The notes: a model not told the origin generated them from the sequence alone. A stretch of 64,000 nucleotides of DNA from CAYLNM01 sp964385045 (GCA_964385045.1 CAYLNM010000003.1:1-64000); one strand, 5' to 3'. Shown: positions 34,401 to 43,180, counted from the stretch's first letter. A program made the numbers and translations.

Positions 34401-35425
34401 GTGAGCCGGGCCCCGATCGCGCCCGCGTCCTCGCCCTGCACGCCCATGAACGCCATGTCCTCGGGCTCGAGGCCGATCAGCTCGGTCTCGACGATCGCCC
34501 ACACGACGTCGGGGTCGGCGCGGTAGTACTCGATGTCGATGCGGCCGATGTCGACCGTCGGCAGCCCTTCGGTGAGCCGCTCGAACGAGTCGCCCCCGTC
34601 GGTGGACCGCCAGATGCCGGCCTTGGGGCCGTACTTGACCGCGGGGTCGTTGGTGTCGAAGCCGTCCCGGCGGCGGGTGTAGCTCGCGGCGAGGATCGTG
34701 TCCGGGTCCTCGGGGTGGAGCTGGATGTCGATGACGCCGGTGTCGTCGCCGAGGTCGAGGATCCGCTCCCAGGTCGCGCCGCCGTCGGTGGTGCGGAAGA
34801 GGCCGCGCTGCTCGTTGGGGCCCCACAGGCGGCCCAGCGCGCCGACGTAGACGACGTCGGGGTCCTCCGGGTGGATGCGGATGGAGCCGATCTGGAACGA
34901 GTCCTCGAGGCCCATGTGCTCCCAGGTCTTCCCGCCGTCGGTCGACTTGTAGACGCCGTTGCCCCAGGACGAGCTGTTGCGCGGGTTCTCCTCGCCGGTG
35001 CCGACCCAGACGACGTCGGGGTCGCCCTGCCAGACCTCGACGTCGCCGACCGACGCGACCGGCTGGTCGTTGAACAGATGCTCGAAGGTGGTGCCGGCGT
35101 TGGTCGTCCGGAGGACGCCGCCGGAGGCCGCGGCCACGTAGAAGATCGACGGATCGTCCTCGTAGACGGCGAGGTCGGTGATGCGGCCGCCGAAGTGCGT
35201 CGGGCCGACCGACCGGAAGTCGAGGGCGGGCACCCAGTCGGCGGGGATGGCCGCGACGGGGCCGTCGGCGACCCGGGCCGTGGCGATCGAGCCGGCCGAG
35301 CCGGCGGCGGTCCCGGCGAGGGCGGTGAAGGCGGCGGTGGCGGTGGTGGCCACGGCGATCGTCGTCGCACGGCGGCCGCCGGCGGCGCGGGGCCGCCGGC
35401 ACGCGTGAGCGGGGCGTCGGAGCAC
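31469..35425 (-). CDS. Exported sortilin/BNR-type beta-propeller protein with PDZ and EF-hand inserts
   Basis: The protein is 1318 residues from GTG 35425, with AAGGA eight bases upstream. An Arg-rich start and hydrophobic signal (ATTIAVATTATAAFTALAG) indicate export. Many Asp-box repeats (STDGGKTWE, TTDGGATWE, STDGGDSFE, SADGGDTWE, TWDGGDTWAD, SEDKGATWR, DRGGSWT) build VPS10/sortilin-type propellers. A PDZ domain is inserted at about residues 322-406 (GPAEAAGLESGDIVLKVDGR). Two EF-hands lie at about 799-840 (DADGDGRITRAE, DRNDDGAIDAEE) between Arg/Gly-rich linkers, followed by a beta domain. The C-terminus has a FlgD-like segment. Relatives are annotated as glycosyl hydrolases, but no catalytic residues are evident; peptide binding or processing is equally likely. 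Confidence 0.8.
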   Translation of the reverse strand: MLRRPAHACRRPRAAGGRRATTIAVATTATAAFTALAGTAAGSAGSIATARVADGPVAAIPADWVPALDFRSVGPTHFGGRITDLAVYEDDPSIFYVAAASGGVLRTTNAGTTFEHLFNDQPVASVGDVEVWQGDPDVVWVGTGEENPRNSSSWGNGVYKSTDGGKTWEHMGLEDSFQIGSIRIHPEDPDVVYVGALGRLWGPNEQRGLFRTTDGGATWERILDLGDDTGVIDIQLHPEDPDTILAASYTRRRDGFDTNDPAVKYGPKAGIWRSTDGGDSFERLTEGLPTVDIGRIDIEYYRADPDVVWAIVETELIGLEPEDMAFMGVQGEDAGAIGARLTQVTEDGPAEAAGLESGDIVLKVDGRATTGGYDGLVRSIRQYRAGDNVSVEYVRDGEVMTTTLTFDRRPSQTEDAEIDRETARRRSPWGTRLGGQRGNLQDEQGPDGFERGGIFRSADGGDTWERINSLNPRPMYFSQMEVDPTDESFIHVGGIALHTSSDGGETFRDDAHRGANGAVHVDHHAMWVNPNDGRHIILGNDGGVYVTYDRMETWDHLNQFAIGQFYHITVDTRPDYRIYGGLQDNGSWGGPSRVADAGGPRGEDWYRVGGGDGFICRVDPEDPDLVYYQSQNGGYGRINLRTGERGRIRPRPQEGMQFRFNWRAPYILSPHNPSIYYAAGNHVFKSEEQGERMEPISPEISHGERGAATALSMSPRDKDLIYVGTDDGALWATWDGGDTWADLFTIGDEADAEAAGAEGDEPAAERPRRGRGARGEGRGAGGEGRGARGDRARRAARMMEMIRSRDADGDGRITRAEAGERMIGMFERLDRNDDGAIDAEELARLAQRLGAGGEGRGEGRGEGRGRGAGRAAAPDAPESPAPAASDPVSGTWRGTATSEAGEQSFTLELELGEDARVEGTLRSEMGAIPVVGVHDPGAGTLRLDAQTPDFPFTISGTLAADGSMSGAVAAGGVEMASFEGRREQPAAAPAAPAGGDAEADGEPAGEPATRRIDELVPTRMLVSELVASRFETDRVYMTMDGHRSDVDDPFVFVSEDKGATWRSITANLTAANGSARTIAEDIRNPDVLWLGTEFGFHVSVDRGGSWTRLSGPDLPTVAVHGIAQHEWSGDVVLGTHGRSVWIVNGETIRQMTPEALAARAMLYEPPRIVYWRRQASRGGHLRAWTGEQDGSATTIHYSLSREADDVSLRVTTLDGELVRELDADGDAGLHAVRWDGREEPRGRRRWGLRVEPGTYRVVLEVGGTTMHRDVEVVGDPTSPTTILWGEHWEEQVELREMEAPKTGLRIDYQGAAATAGDV

Positions 35426-35724
35426 GATGGAATCCTTCGGTCCTGGGGATGGGCGGGCCGGCGAACGGGCCTCCCCCCGGCCGCCGGGTCCCGTCGCCCG
35501 GGCCGGCGGCGGGAGGGCCGGCGGCGCGGACAGCGGGACTCGGGTTCAACCGAGGCGGCGGGCGGGGGCTGCACCCCCACCGGCGGACTCGGCCCAGTCC
35601 GAGGCGCGGGGCCCGCGGGACAGCCGCCGCGTGGCCGCCCGCGGCGATTCGCGCGAACCCCCGGGTCGCCGGCCGTGGCCCGTGGTAGGGTTTCCGAATC
35701 CGCGCAGCCCTCCCCGGGTGACCC
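35426..35724. other. Divergent intergenic region, 299 bp
   Basis: The spacer separates the leftward propeller gene and the rightward ACMSD gene. TAGGGT at 35686-35691, in a slightly AT-richer patch 33 nt before ATG 35725, is the only -10-like element noticed. The rest is GC-only. Confidence 0.4.
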
Positions 35725-36795
35725 ATGAGCGAGCCGACCACCCTGCCGATCCACAAGATCGACGTCCACGCCCACTTCCTGCCGGCGCGGCTGCCGGACA
35801 TGGCGGCCCGCTCGGGCCACGGCGGGTGGATCGCCCTCTCCCCCGGCGAGGGCGGCAAGCTCACCATGAGCCGGGACGGCGAGTTCTTCCGCGCCATCGA
35901 GCCCAACTGCTTCGACGTGGACGCGCGGCTCGCCGACCTCGACGCGCAGGGCCTCACGATGCAGGCCCTCTCGACGATCCCCGTGATGTTCGGCTACGCG
36001 GCGGGGGCGGAGGACGCCCACTACCTCGGCTCGTACCTCAACGACCACCTCGCCGAGGTCGTCCGCGGCCATCCCGACCGCTTCGCCGGCCTCGGCACGC
36101 TGCCGATGCAGGCCCCCGATCTCGCGATCCGTGAGCTCGAGCGGTGCGTGCGGGACCTGGGGATGGCCGGCGTCCAGATCGGCACCCACGTGAACGGCCG
36201 CAACCTCGACGACCCGGGCATCGTCGCGGTGCTCGAGGCGGCCCGCGACCTCGGGGCGGGCGTCCTCGTGCACCCGTGGGACATGCTCGGGGCCGAGCGG
36301 ATGGGCCGTCACTGGCTGCCGTGGCTCGTGGGCATGCCGTCGGAGTGCGCGCTGGCGATCGCGTCGATGATCCTCGGCGGCGTCTTCGACCGCGTGCCGG
36401 GGCTGCGCGTCTGCTTCGCCCACGGCGGCGGCGCGTTCCCCTTCATCCTCGGACGGATCGAGCACGGGCACGCGGTGCGGCCGGACCTCGTGGCGACGAT
36501 GACGCCGCGGAAGCCGCGCGAGTACCTCGACCGCTTCTGGGTCGACACCGGCGTGCACGACGACCACGCCTTCCGCTACCTCTTCGAGCTGATGGGTCCG
36601 GCCGGCATCTGCCTCGGATCCGATCAGCCGTTCCCCCTCGGCGAGCAGTCGCCGGGCGAGATCGTCGAGCACGCCGGCATCTCCGCCGCCGACGCCCGCC
36701 GCATCCTCGAGCTGGAGCCGGCCCGCTTCCTCGGGATCACGCCGCCGAGCGAACGGACGGGCGACGGCGCCGAGCGGGACACGGCCGCGGCCTGA
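35725..36795 (+). CDS. nbaD: 2-amino-3-carboxymuconate-6-semialdehyde decarboxylase (ACMSD)
   Basis: The protein is 356 residues, normal for the family. It has the metal-dependent amidohydrolase pattern of ACMSD: IDVHAHFLP (H15, H17), ALSTIPVMFGY, GVQIGTHVNGRNLDD, the second metal histidine in HPWDMLG, FAHGGGAFPFILGRIEHG, and the catalytic Asp in LGSDQPFPLGE. The enzyme removes CO2 from ACMS, diverting the kynurenine pathway from quinolinate/NAD toward 2-aminomuconate and acetyl-CoA. It is followed by kynureninase. The dehydrogenase and deaminase for the next two steps are at 56-58 kb. A neighbouring acyclic amidohydrolase function is possible but the context strongly favours ACMSD. Confidence 0.88.
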   Translation: MSEPTTLPIHKIDVHAHFLPARLPDMAARSGHGGWIALSPGEGGKLTMSRDGEFFRAIEPNCFDVDARLADLDAQGLTMQALSTIPVMFGYAAGAEDAHYLGSYLNDHLAEVVRGHPDRFAGLGTLPMQAPDLAIRELERCVRDLGMAGVQIGTHVNGRNLDDPGIVAVLEAARDLGAGVLVHPWDMLGAERMGRHWLPWLVGMPSECALAIASMILGGVFDRVPGLRVCFAHGGGAFPFILGRIEHGHAVRPDLVATMTPRKPREYLDRFWVDTGVHDDHAFRYLFELMGPAGICLGSDQPFPLGEQSPGEIVEHAGISAADARRILELEPARFLGITPPSERTGDGAERDTAAA

Positions 36796-36973
36796 TCGGC
36801 GGTGCGTTCGGCGGGGTGGGACGAAGCGCGTCGCCCGCCGCCGGGCGGGCGCGCCCCCTCGCTATCGTCGAGTCGCCCGGTGGACGCCGGTCCGCCGCTC
36901 GGCGCCCGTCGCCCACCGCCGGTCGCCCGGCGCCCGCCATCCGCCGATCCGCCGCCCGTCATCCGCCGCCCCC

Positions 36974-38323
36974 GTGATCCCCCGCGAGCCGCCCGTGTCC
37001 ACCACCGCCGCCCCGCCGATCGAGCCCGCCGCCCTCCGCCTCGACGCCGCCGGTCGCGCCGCGGCCCGCGGCCTCGACGAGCGCGACCCGATGCACCGCT
37101 TCCGCGCACGGTTCCTCGTGCCGCCGGGGCCCGACGGCCGGCCCACCGCCTACTTCACCGGCAACTCGCTGGGCCTGCAGCCGCGCCGGGTCCGGCAGCT
37201 CGTCGCCGAGGAGCTCGACGACTGGGCCCGCCTCGGCGTCGAGGGCCACTTCCACGGCCGGCGTCCCTGGTACACCTACCACGAGCGGTTCCGCGCGCCG
37301 CTCGCCCGCCTCGTCGGCGCCCGCCCGGACGAGGTGGTGGCGATGAACTCGCTCACCGTGAACCTGCACCTGATGATGGTGAGCTTCTACCGACCCGAGG
37401 GCCGGCGGCGGAAGGTGCTCATCGAGCACCCCGCGTTCCCGTCGGACACCTACGCGGTGAAGACGCACCTCGCCGCCCGCGGCCTCGACCCGGCCCGCGA
37501 CCTGATCGTGGTCGGCCCGCGGGCCGGCGAGGAGGGCCCGCGGGACGCCGACCTGCTCGCCGCGATCGAGGAGGCCGGCGACGAGCTCGCCCTCGTGATG
37601 CTGGGCGGCGTCAACTTCTTCACCGGGCAGGTGCTCGACATGCCGCGGATCACCGCGGCCGCGCACGAGGTCGGGGCCATGTGCGGCTGGGACCTCGCCC
37701 ACGGCGTGGGCAACGTGCCGGTGCGGCTGCACGACTGGGAGGCCGACTTCGCCTGCTGGTGCTCGTACAAGTACCTCAACGGCGGGCCCGGAGCGGTGAG
37801 CGGGGCGTTCGTGCACGAGCGGCACGCCCGGAACCCCGAGCTGCCGCGGTTCGCGGGGTGGTGGGGCAACGATCCCGAGCGCCGCTTCCTGATGCACCTC
37901 GAGCCCGAGTTCCACGCCCGGCCGGACGCCGACGGGTGGCAGCTGAGCAATCCGCCCGTCCTCGGGCTGACGCCGCTCATCGCGAGCCTCGAGCTCTTCG
38001 ACGAGGCGGGCATCGACCGGCTGCGGGAGCGCAGCTTGCGGCTGACGCCGTACCTGCGGTCGCTGCTGGAGTCGGCCGCCGCGGCCTCGGGCCTCGACTG
38101 GTTCGAGATCGTGACCCCGCCCGAGCCCGAACGGCACGGCTGCCAGCTCTCGATCCTGCTGAAGGACCGCCCCCGGGAGCGCTTCGCCGCCCTCGAGCGG
38201 GCGGGAGTGGTGGTCGACTTCCGGGAGCCGAACGTGATCCGGGCGGCGCCGGCCCCGCTCTACAACGGCCACGAGGACTGCTGGCGGCTCGCGGCGGCGC
38301 TGGCGTCGGTCGACCTCCGCTGA
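36974..38323 (+). CDS. kynU: Kynureninase
   Basis: The protein is 449 residues from GTG 36974; a GTG at 36995 is an alternative start and neither has a good ribosome site. It is a fold-type I PLP enzyme: YFTGNSLGLQP, the conserved WYTYHERF segment, the PLP-binding Asp in GWDLAHGVGN (D240), the Schiff-base Lys in CSYKYLNGGPGA (K266) and the FAGWWGND loop typical of kynureninase. It cleaves kynurenine or 3-hydroxykynurenine to anthranilate or 3-hydroxyanthranilate plus alanine. The upstream ACMSD gene and nearby KMO, TDO and formamidase genes place it in aerobic tryptophan degradation. Confidence 0.95.
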   Translation: MIPREPPVSTTAAPPIEPAALRLDAAGRAAARGLDERDPMHRFRARFLVPPGPDGRPTAYFTGNSLGLQPRRVRQLVAEELDDWARLGVEGHFHGRRPWYTYHERFRAPLARLVGARPDEVVAMNSLTVNLHLMMVSFYRPEGRRRKVLIEHPAFPSDTYAVKTHLAARGLDPARDLIVVGPRAGEEGPRDADLLAAIEEAGDELALVMLGGVNFFTGQVLDMPRITAAAHEVGAMCGWDLAHGVGNVPVRLHDWEADFACWCSYKYLNGGPGAVSGAFVHERHARNPELPRFAGWWGNDPERRFLMHLEPEFHARPDADGWQLSNPPVLGLTPLIASLELFDEAGIDRLRERSLRLTPYLRSLLESAAAASGLDWFEIVTPPEPERHGCQLSILLKDRPRERFAALERAGVVVDFREPNVIRAAPAPLYNGHEDCWRLAAALASVDLR

Positions 38324-38344
38324 GGCGATCCTCGGGACGGGGCG

Positions 38345-38980
38345 TCAGCGGCCGGCGGCGGCGCCGGCGACCCGCGGCTCGGCCGCGTCCTCCACCGGCC
38401 CCCGCAGCCGCAGCCAGCCCGCATGGTCGCGCACGACGCGAAGCCGGATCGCCTCGGCCGGGGTCGCGGTGCCCGCGGCGTCCCCCGCGGCGGCCGCATC
38501 CCGCTCGGCTCGCACCACGACCGCGGCCGGCGTGTCGCCGCCGACCGGCTCCACCGCGATCGCCGGCATCGCGACCACCCGCTCGAGGGCCCGCTCGAGC
38601 CGGGCGAACTCGCCGTCGGCGAGGTCGGTGGCGGTGAGCGGCAGGAAGCGGGCGGTCGAGCCCCCGGCGTGGGCGGCCCGCATCGCCGCGACGAGGTCGA
38701 TCGGATCGTCGAGCTCGGGCACCGCGTCCGGGTCGATGAAGCACACCGGCGGATCGCCGAGCATCGCCCGATCGACCGCCTCGTAGGCCCGGGGGCCGAG
38801 CAGCAGTCCGCCGGCGACGCCACCGATCATCGCCAGCGCGACGACCGGAGCCGGGACGCGGCGAGCGGCTCGCGCGGGCGTCTCGGTGGCGGAGGGGGAG
38901 GCGGCGGCGGCGGAGGCGCCGGAAGTGGCGGCCGCGGTCTCCGCCGTCGTCGAGGCGGGCGGGGTGATCGGATCGCTCAT
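38345..38980 (-). CDS. Hypothetical single-span membrane protein
   Basis: The protein is 211 residues; ATG 38980 has GGAGGAG five to six bases upstream. The N-terminal 40 residues are Ala/Ser/Thr-rich. One membrane helix (about 46-63, VVALAMIGGVAGGLLLG) is followed by a soluble domain with CFIDPDAVPELDDPIDLVAA and DLADGEFARLERALERVV. I recognise no family. It lies on the opposite strand within the kynurenine gene run, converging on kynU and diverging from the KMO gene, so it is unlikely to be part of the pathway. Confidence 0.7.
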   Translation of the reverse strand: MSDPITPPASTTAETAAATSGASAAAASPSATETPARAARRVPAPVVALAMIGGVAGGLLLGPRAYEAVDRAMLGDPPVCFIDPDAVPELDDPIDLVAAMRAAHAGGSTARFLPLTATDLADGEFARLERALERVVAMPAIAVEPVGGDTPAAVVVRAERDAAAAGDAAGTATPAEAIRLRVVRDHAGWLRLRGPVEDAAEPRVAGAAAGR

Positions 38981-39118
38981 GTCGCTCCTCCGGGGCCGGG
39001 ACGGGCCATCGTTCCGTCCGCCAACCGTCGCATCCGGCGCTCCATTCCCGCCACCTCCGGGACGAGGACGGACGTGATCGCCGGGCCTTCGGACCACCTC
39101 GGACACCCCGAGGTCCCA

Positions 39119-39124
39119 TACGCT
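39119..39124 (+). promoter_or_regulatory. -10-like TACGCT nine bases before the KMO start
   Basis: TACGCT ends nine bases before ATG 39134. A GAGG in the gap could serve as ribosome site if transcription starts earlier. No -35 match was seen. Confidence 0.4.
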
Positions 39125-39133
39125 TGAGGTCCC

Positions 39134-40531
39134 ATGACCGACCACGACGCCAGCCCCGCCGGAGCGGACGCCCGGGCCGCCGACGCGCCCGACGATCGCC
39201 ACGCCATCATCGCCGGGGCGGGCCTCGCGGGGTCGCTCCTCGCGGTCCTCCTCGGCCGCCGCGGCTGGACGGTCGACGTCTACGAGCGTCGCGGCGATCC
39301 CCGCGCCCGCGGGTTCATCGGCGGACGCTCGATCAACCTCGCCCTGAGCACCCGCGGCATCACCGCCCTCGAGCGGGCCGGCCTCGCGGACCGCGTCCTC
39401 GACGAGGGCATCCCGATGCGGGGCCGGATGATGCACGACCGGTCCGGCGAGCTGACGTTCCAGGCGTACAGCCGCGGGGCGAAGCGGGCGATCAACTCGG
39501 TGTCCCGCTCGGGCCTCAACCTGCTGCTGCTGCGGGCGGCGGCCGAGCACCCCAACGTGCGACTGCACTTCGAGCACCGCCTCGAGGACGTCGACCTCGA
39601 CGCGGCGGAGGCGATCTTCGTGCGGAACGACGGCACGCACGTCACCGCCCGCGGCACGCTGCTCGTGGGGGCGGACGGGGCGTTCAGCGCCGTGCGGGCC
39701 CGCATGCAGCGGAACCCGGGCTTCGACTACAGCCAGTCCTACCTCGAGGCGGGCTACAAGGAGCTCACGATCCCCGCGGCCGAGGACGGCGGCTTCCGGC
39801 TCGACGAGCACGCCCTGCACATCTGGCCGCGGGGCGGCTCGATGATGATCGCCCTGCCCAACCGCGACGGCACCTTCACGTGCACGCTCTTCTGGCCGAT
39901 GGAGGGCGATCACTCCTTCGCCGCCCTGCCCGAGGACGCGAGCGAGGAGGCGATCATGGACTTCTTCCGCCGCGAGTACGGCGACGCGGTCCCGCTGATG
40001 CCGACGCTGCTCGAGGACTACCGCGAGAACCCGACGAGCACGCTGGTGACCATCCGCTGCGACCCCTGGCACTGGGGCGACCGCGTGGTGCTCGTGGGCG
40101 ACTCCGCCCACGCGATCGTGCCGTTCTACGGCCAGGGCATGAACGCGGCCTTCGAGGACGTCCGCATCCTCGACGAGATGCTCGAGGCGGCGGGCGACGA
40201 TCCCGCCAGGGTGCTTCCGGCCTTCAGCCGCCGCCGCAAGCCCGCCGGCGACGCGATCGCGGACCTGGCCCTCGCCAACTTCGTCGAGATGCGGGACCGG
40301 GTCGCGAGCCCGCTGTTCCTCGCCCGCAAGAAGCTCGAGAAGATCCTCAGCGGCGTGCTGCCGGGGACGTTCGAGCCGCTGTACGACCTGGTGAGCTTCT
40401 CCAACACGCCCTACCACGAGGCCCGCGAGAAGGCCCGCCGCCAGGACCGCATCCTCGCGGGCGTGGGCATCGGGCTGGTGGTGGGAGTGGTGCTCGGGGT
40501 CGTGGCGGGTCTCGCGGCGGCGGCGGGGTGA
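39134..40531 (+). CDS. kmo: Kynurenine 3-monooxygenase
   Basis: The protein is 465 residues. It shows the FAD-binding GxGxxG motif in IIAGAGLAGSLLAVL (about 25-39), the KMO-specific GGRSINLALSTRGI, SVSRSGLNLLLL, the LVGADGAFSAVR motif, and LVGDSAHAIVPFYGQGMNAAFED for FAD ribityl contact. A C-terminal hydrophobic helix (about 443-462, GVGIGLVVGVVLGVVAGLAA) resembles the membrane anchor of mitochondrial KMO and is less common in bacteria. The enzyme uses NADPH and O2 to make 3-hydroxykynurenine. Its presence together with ACMSD shows the 3-hydroxyanthranilate branch is used rather than the anthranilate branch. Confidence 0.95.
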   Translation: MTDHDASPAGADARAADAPDDRHAIIAGAGLAGSLLAVLLGRRGWTVDVYERRGDPRARGFIGGRSINLALSTRGITALERAGLADRVLDEGIPMRGRMMHDRSGELTFQAYSRGAKRAINSVSRSGLNLLLLRAAAEHPNVRLHFEHRLEDVDLDAAEAIFVRNDGTHVTARGTLLVGADGAFSAVRARMQRNPGFDYSQSYLEAGYKELTIPAAEDGGFRLDEHALHIWPRGGSMMIALPNRDGTFTCTLFWPMEGDHSFAALPEDASEEAIMDFFRREYGDAVPLMPTLLEDYRENPTSTLVTIRCDPWHWGDRVVLVGDSAHAIVPFYGQGMNAAFEDVRILDEMLEAAGDDPARVLPAFSRRRKPAGDAIADLALANFVEMRDRVASPLFLARKKLEKILSGVLPGTFEPLYDLVSFSNTPYHEAREKARRQDRILAGVGIGLVVGVVLGVVAGLAAAAG

Positions 40532-40574
40532 GGGCCGGCGGTGGCTCGGCGCCGCGAACGCCCGGAAGAAGGGG

Positions 40575-40603
40575 TTCCGTTCCGTCAAGCTGCCCGCTAC
40601 GCT
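40575..40603 (+). promoter_or_regulatory. Candidate promoter of the 40.6-kb hypothetical gene
   Basis: TTCCGT (40575-40580) and TACGCT (40598-40603) are 17 bp apart. The predicted RNA start near 40610 leaves a 27-nt leader with GGAGG (40621-40626 region) before ATG 40637, which supports that start over the ATG at 40541. Confidence 0.4.
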
Positions 40604-40636
40604 CGCACGCGGAATGGACCCGGAGGTCTCGGGGAA

Positions 40637-41374
40637 ATGCCACGACGTCGCCGAGTTCGTCTCTCGGCCGGTTCGCATCCGGACCAGCCAGAGCTTGCCT
40701 ACCGCAAGAAGCTCGAGGAGCGCCGGAGGATCGCGGAGCTTCGCGACGACGGAGCCAGCACCGCCCCCCGCCGGGGCGACGATCCCGGCCCGCGCGCATG
40801 GATCCCACCGGGCCCGTCTCCGCGGACGCCCTTGGACCCGGCGGCGCCATCGCCTGCGACCTCGCCGTGTGACGAAGCGCGACCCCCCACGCCACCGCCG
40901 ACGCCTCCCGTGCGGCACGACCACTTCTCCGAGCCACCAACGAGTTCTCCGACCGATGCACGTCCTCGACGCGGCGGACCAACGGGATCCGATCTTCTGC
41001 GTGGCATCTGGTTCCGTTACTGCGCGGACGCAATGGCGGACCTCGCGACGCAACTCGACGACGATCGATTGATCCGGCTTCGGGCGAACGCCGATGCACT
41101 GCTGGACTTTCTCGACGACGCCTGGGACCGCACCGATCTCGCCCGGACGCCGACCGAGTGCGACGCATCTGCACCGGAGGCGCTGTTCCGGATCGCGGCA
41201 GCCGACGCCGAGACCGCATGCCGATCACTGCAGCGACTCACGACCGCCATCGCGCCACACATCGTGAACTCCGAGGAACGGCCTTCGGTGGACCTGCTTC
41301 GCCACTGGCTGGCGCACGTCCTCGCCTTCTCGATGGAGACCGAGCACCGCGTCCGCCATCATCGCCGCAGCTGA
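40637..41374 (+). CDS. Hypothetical protein of atypical composition
   Basis: The protein is 245 residues from ATG 40637; the frame also has an ATG at 40541. The first 115 residues are Arg/Pro-rich and low in complexity (PPTPPPTPPVRHDHF). The rest is helical (DDDRLIRLRANADALLDFLDDAWDR, then AADAETACRSLQRLTTAIAP and LLRHWLAHVLAFSMETEHR). Codon third positions use more A and T than the kynurenine genes around it. It is the first of two genes that break the kynurenine gene run; the next encodes a GIY-YIG-type protein. No family was recognised. Confidence 0.55.
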   Translation: MPRRRRVRLSAGSHPDQPELAYRKKLEERRRIAELRDDGASTAPRRGDDPGPRAWIPPGPSPRTPLDPAAPSPATSPCDEARPPTPPPTPPVRHDHFSEPPTSSPTDARPRRGGPTGSDLLRGIWFRYCADAMADLATQLDDDRLIRLRANADALLDFLDDAWDRTDLARTPTECDASAPEALFRIAAADAETACRSLQRLTTAIAPHIVNSEERPSVDLLRHWLAHVLAFSMETEHRVRHHRRS

Positions 41375-41518
41375 GGCAGCCGGCTCGCTGCCAGCACCCT
41401 GTCAGCCCGCAAGGGCGTTCACCGCCTCGACTCGCATCGCAGCCTGCCCCGTCGCTAGGTTCGGCCGGATCGCGTGCCGAACGCACGTCTCGCCCGACAT
41501 CCTTCGACGGGGCTTCGC

Positions 41519-43147
41519 ATGGACGTCATCCACTGGCTTCTGCTTCTCCTGCTGCTCGTCACCGGCGTCTTCGCCGGGATCGCATGGCTGCGGAACGTTC
41601 GGCTCGTCAAACAGGCCGAGACGGCAGATCGGGAGCGGAGTCGAACGATCGAGGAGCTTGGCCCACTCCGGATGTACGCCCCGATCCGCGACGTCGACGC
41701 CGAGATCGCCCGGCGACGAGATGTCGCACGGAGCGAGCTCGAGCGACTCGCCGACGAGGGTCGTGAGACGATCGCCGCGGCACAGACCGAAGCGGAATCG
41801 ACTCGTGCCGCCGCCAAGGAGGATCGCAAGCGGATCACGTCGCGAGCGGCCGAGAAGGAAGCACAGGCGGACCGGGCCGTCCAAGCGGCGGCGATCGAGT
41901 CCCGCGCGATCGTCGCTCGAGCCGAGCAGGAAGCTCGACGAATCGCCGGCGACGCGTGGACCGCCCGCGAGAAGGAGCTTCTGCTCCGCCGTGCCGCCGA
42001 GGCATTCGAAAGACGAATCCGCGGATACGGCGAGGAGTTCGTGGTTCCGTCCCAGAGCGTGCTCGATGATCTCGCCGACGAATGGGACCACAAGGAGGCC
42101 GGCCGCGAGCTCAAGCGAGCCCGCCAGCGGTCGGAGTCCATCGTGCGGTCGGCGCAGGCCGCCGACTGCGATTACCGAGAACCAGCACGTCGCGAGACGG
42201 CGATCCACTTCGTGCTCGACGCCTTCAACGGGAAGACCGACTCGATTCTCTCCCGATCCAAGCACGACAACTACGGCACGCTCCAGCAGGAGATCACCGA
42301 CGCCTTCGACGCGGTCAACTACCTCGGGTCTGCGTTTCGCAATGCGCGGATCACGCGGGAGTACCTCGACGCCCGACTCGAGGAGCTCCGCTGGGCGGTC
42401 GCGGCACGAGAGCTCCAGATCCGCAAGCGGGAGCAGGAGAAGGCGATCCGCGAGCAGATCCGCGAAGAGGAGCGGGCCCGCCGCGAGTACGAGCGAGAGC
42501 TCGAGAAGGCTCGCAAGGAGGAGGAAGCCCTCGAGCTCGCCATGGAGGAGGCGCAGCGACGCGTCGCCGCCGCGAGCGAGACCGAGCGGTCGCGGCTTGA
42601 AGCCGAGCTGGAGGCATTGCGGCAGCAGCTCGCCGACGCCGATGCTCGATTCGAGCGTGCGAAGTCGATGGCCGAGCAGACCCGCCGCGGCCATGTGTAT
42701 GTGATCTCGAACCTCGGCTCCTTCGGCGAGGACGTCTACAAGATCGGACTGACGCGCCGCTTGGACCCGATGGACCGAGTGAAGGAGCTCGGCGACGCGA
42801 GCGTGCCGTTTTCATTCGACGTCCATGCGATGATCTACGCCGATGATGCACCGACGCTCGAGAGCGAGCTGCATCGACGCTTCACTGATCGGCGAGTCAA
42901 CGTCGTGAACGAGCGCAAGGAGTTCTTCCGGGTGACCCTCTCCGAGATCCGAAGTCTCGTCGATGAGATGGGACTGGAGGTCCACTGGACCATGGCCGCC
43001 GAGGCTGCCGAGTACCGGGAATCCGAGGCGGCCCGCCGGCGACGGCCGACCAGCCCGCCCCCGACGTCCCAGGTCGGGGGGGACCCCCCGTCGACCGACG
43101 CCGCCCTCGGCTCCGAACGCCGGATCGACGCCGCCGCCCACGGATGA
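41519..43147 (+). CDS. DUF4041 / T5orf172 (GIY-YIG-type) protein with membrane anchor and coiled coil
   Basis: The protein is 542 residues from ATG 41519. A membrane helix at about 5-22 (WLLLLLLLVTGVFAGIAWL) is followed by long coiled coil (about 30-150). A DUF4041-like region (about 155-270, with YGEEFVVPSQSVLDDLAD and KTDSILSRSKHDNYGTLQQE) comes next, then more coiled coil. A C-terminal T5orf172/MUG113 domain at about 390-485 has GHVYVISNLGSF, GEDVYKIGLTRRLDPMDRVK, a Glu/His segment ESELHRRF and EFFRVTLSEI. These domains are known from phage and plasmid genes and from defence-associated contexts; the fold relates to GIY-YIG endonucleases. Composition is less GC-rich than its neighbours, which suggests transfer. 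The specific activity is unknown. Confidence 0.8.
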   Translation: MDVIHWLLLLLLLVTGVFAGIAWLRNVRLVKQAETADRERSRTIEELGPLRMYAPIRDVDAEIARRRDVARSELERLADEGRETIAAAQTEAESTRAAAKEDRKRITSRAAEKEAQADRAVQAAAIESRAIVARAEQEARRIAGDAWTAREKELLLRRAAEAFERRIRGYGEEFVVPSQSVLDDLADEWDHKEAGRELKRARQRSESIVRSAQAADCDYREPARRETAIHFVLDAFNGKTDSILSRSKHDNYGTLQQEITDAFDAVNYLGSAFRNARITREYLDARLEELRWAVAARELQIRKREQEKAIREQIREEERARREYERELEKARKEEEALELAMEEAQRRVAAASETERSRLEAELEALRQQLADADARFERAKSMAEQTRRGHVYVISNLGSFGEDVYKIGLTRRLDPMDRVKELGDASVPFSFDVHAMIYADDAPTLESELHRRFTDRRVNVVNERKEFFRVTLSEIRSLVDEMGLEVHWTMAAEAAEYRESEAARRRRPTSPPPTSQVGGDPPSTDAALGSERRIDAAAHG

Positions 43148-43180
43148 GCCGAGTTCCGTGGCTGCCAGCGCCGCCCGCGG

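Noticed and set aside
40541..40636. Start of the hypothetical gene at ATG 40541
   Set aside because: A candidate promoter and a GGAGG site lie downstream of it and fit ATG 40637.
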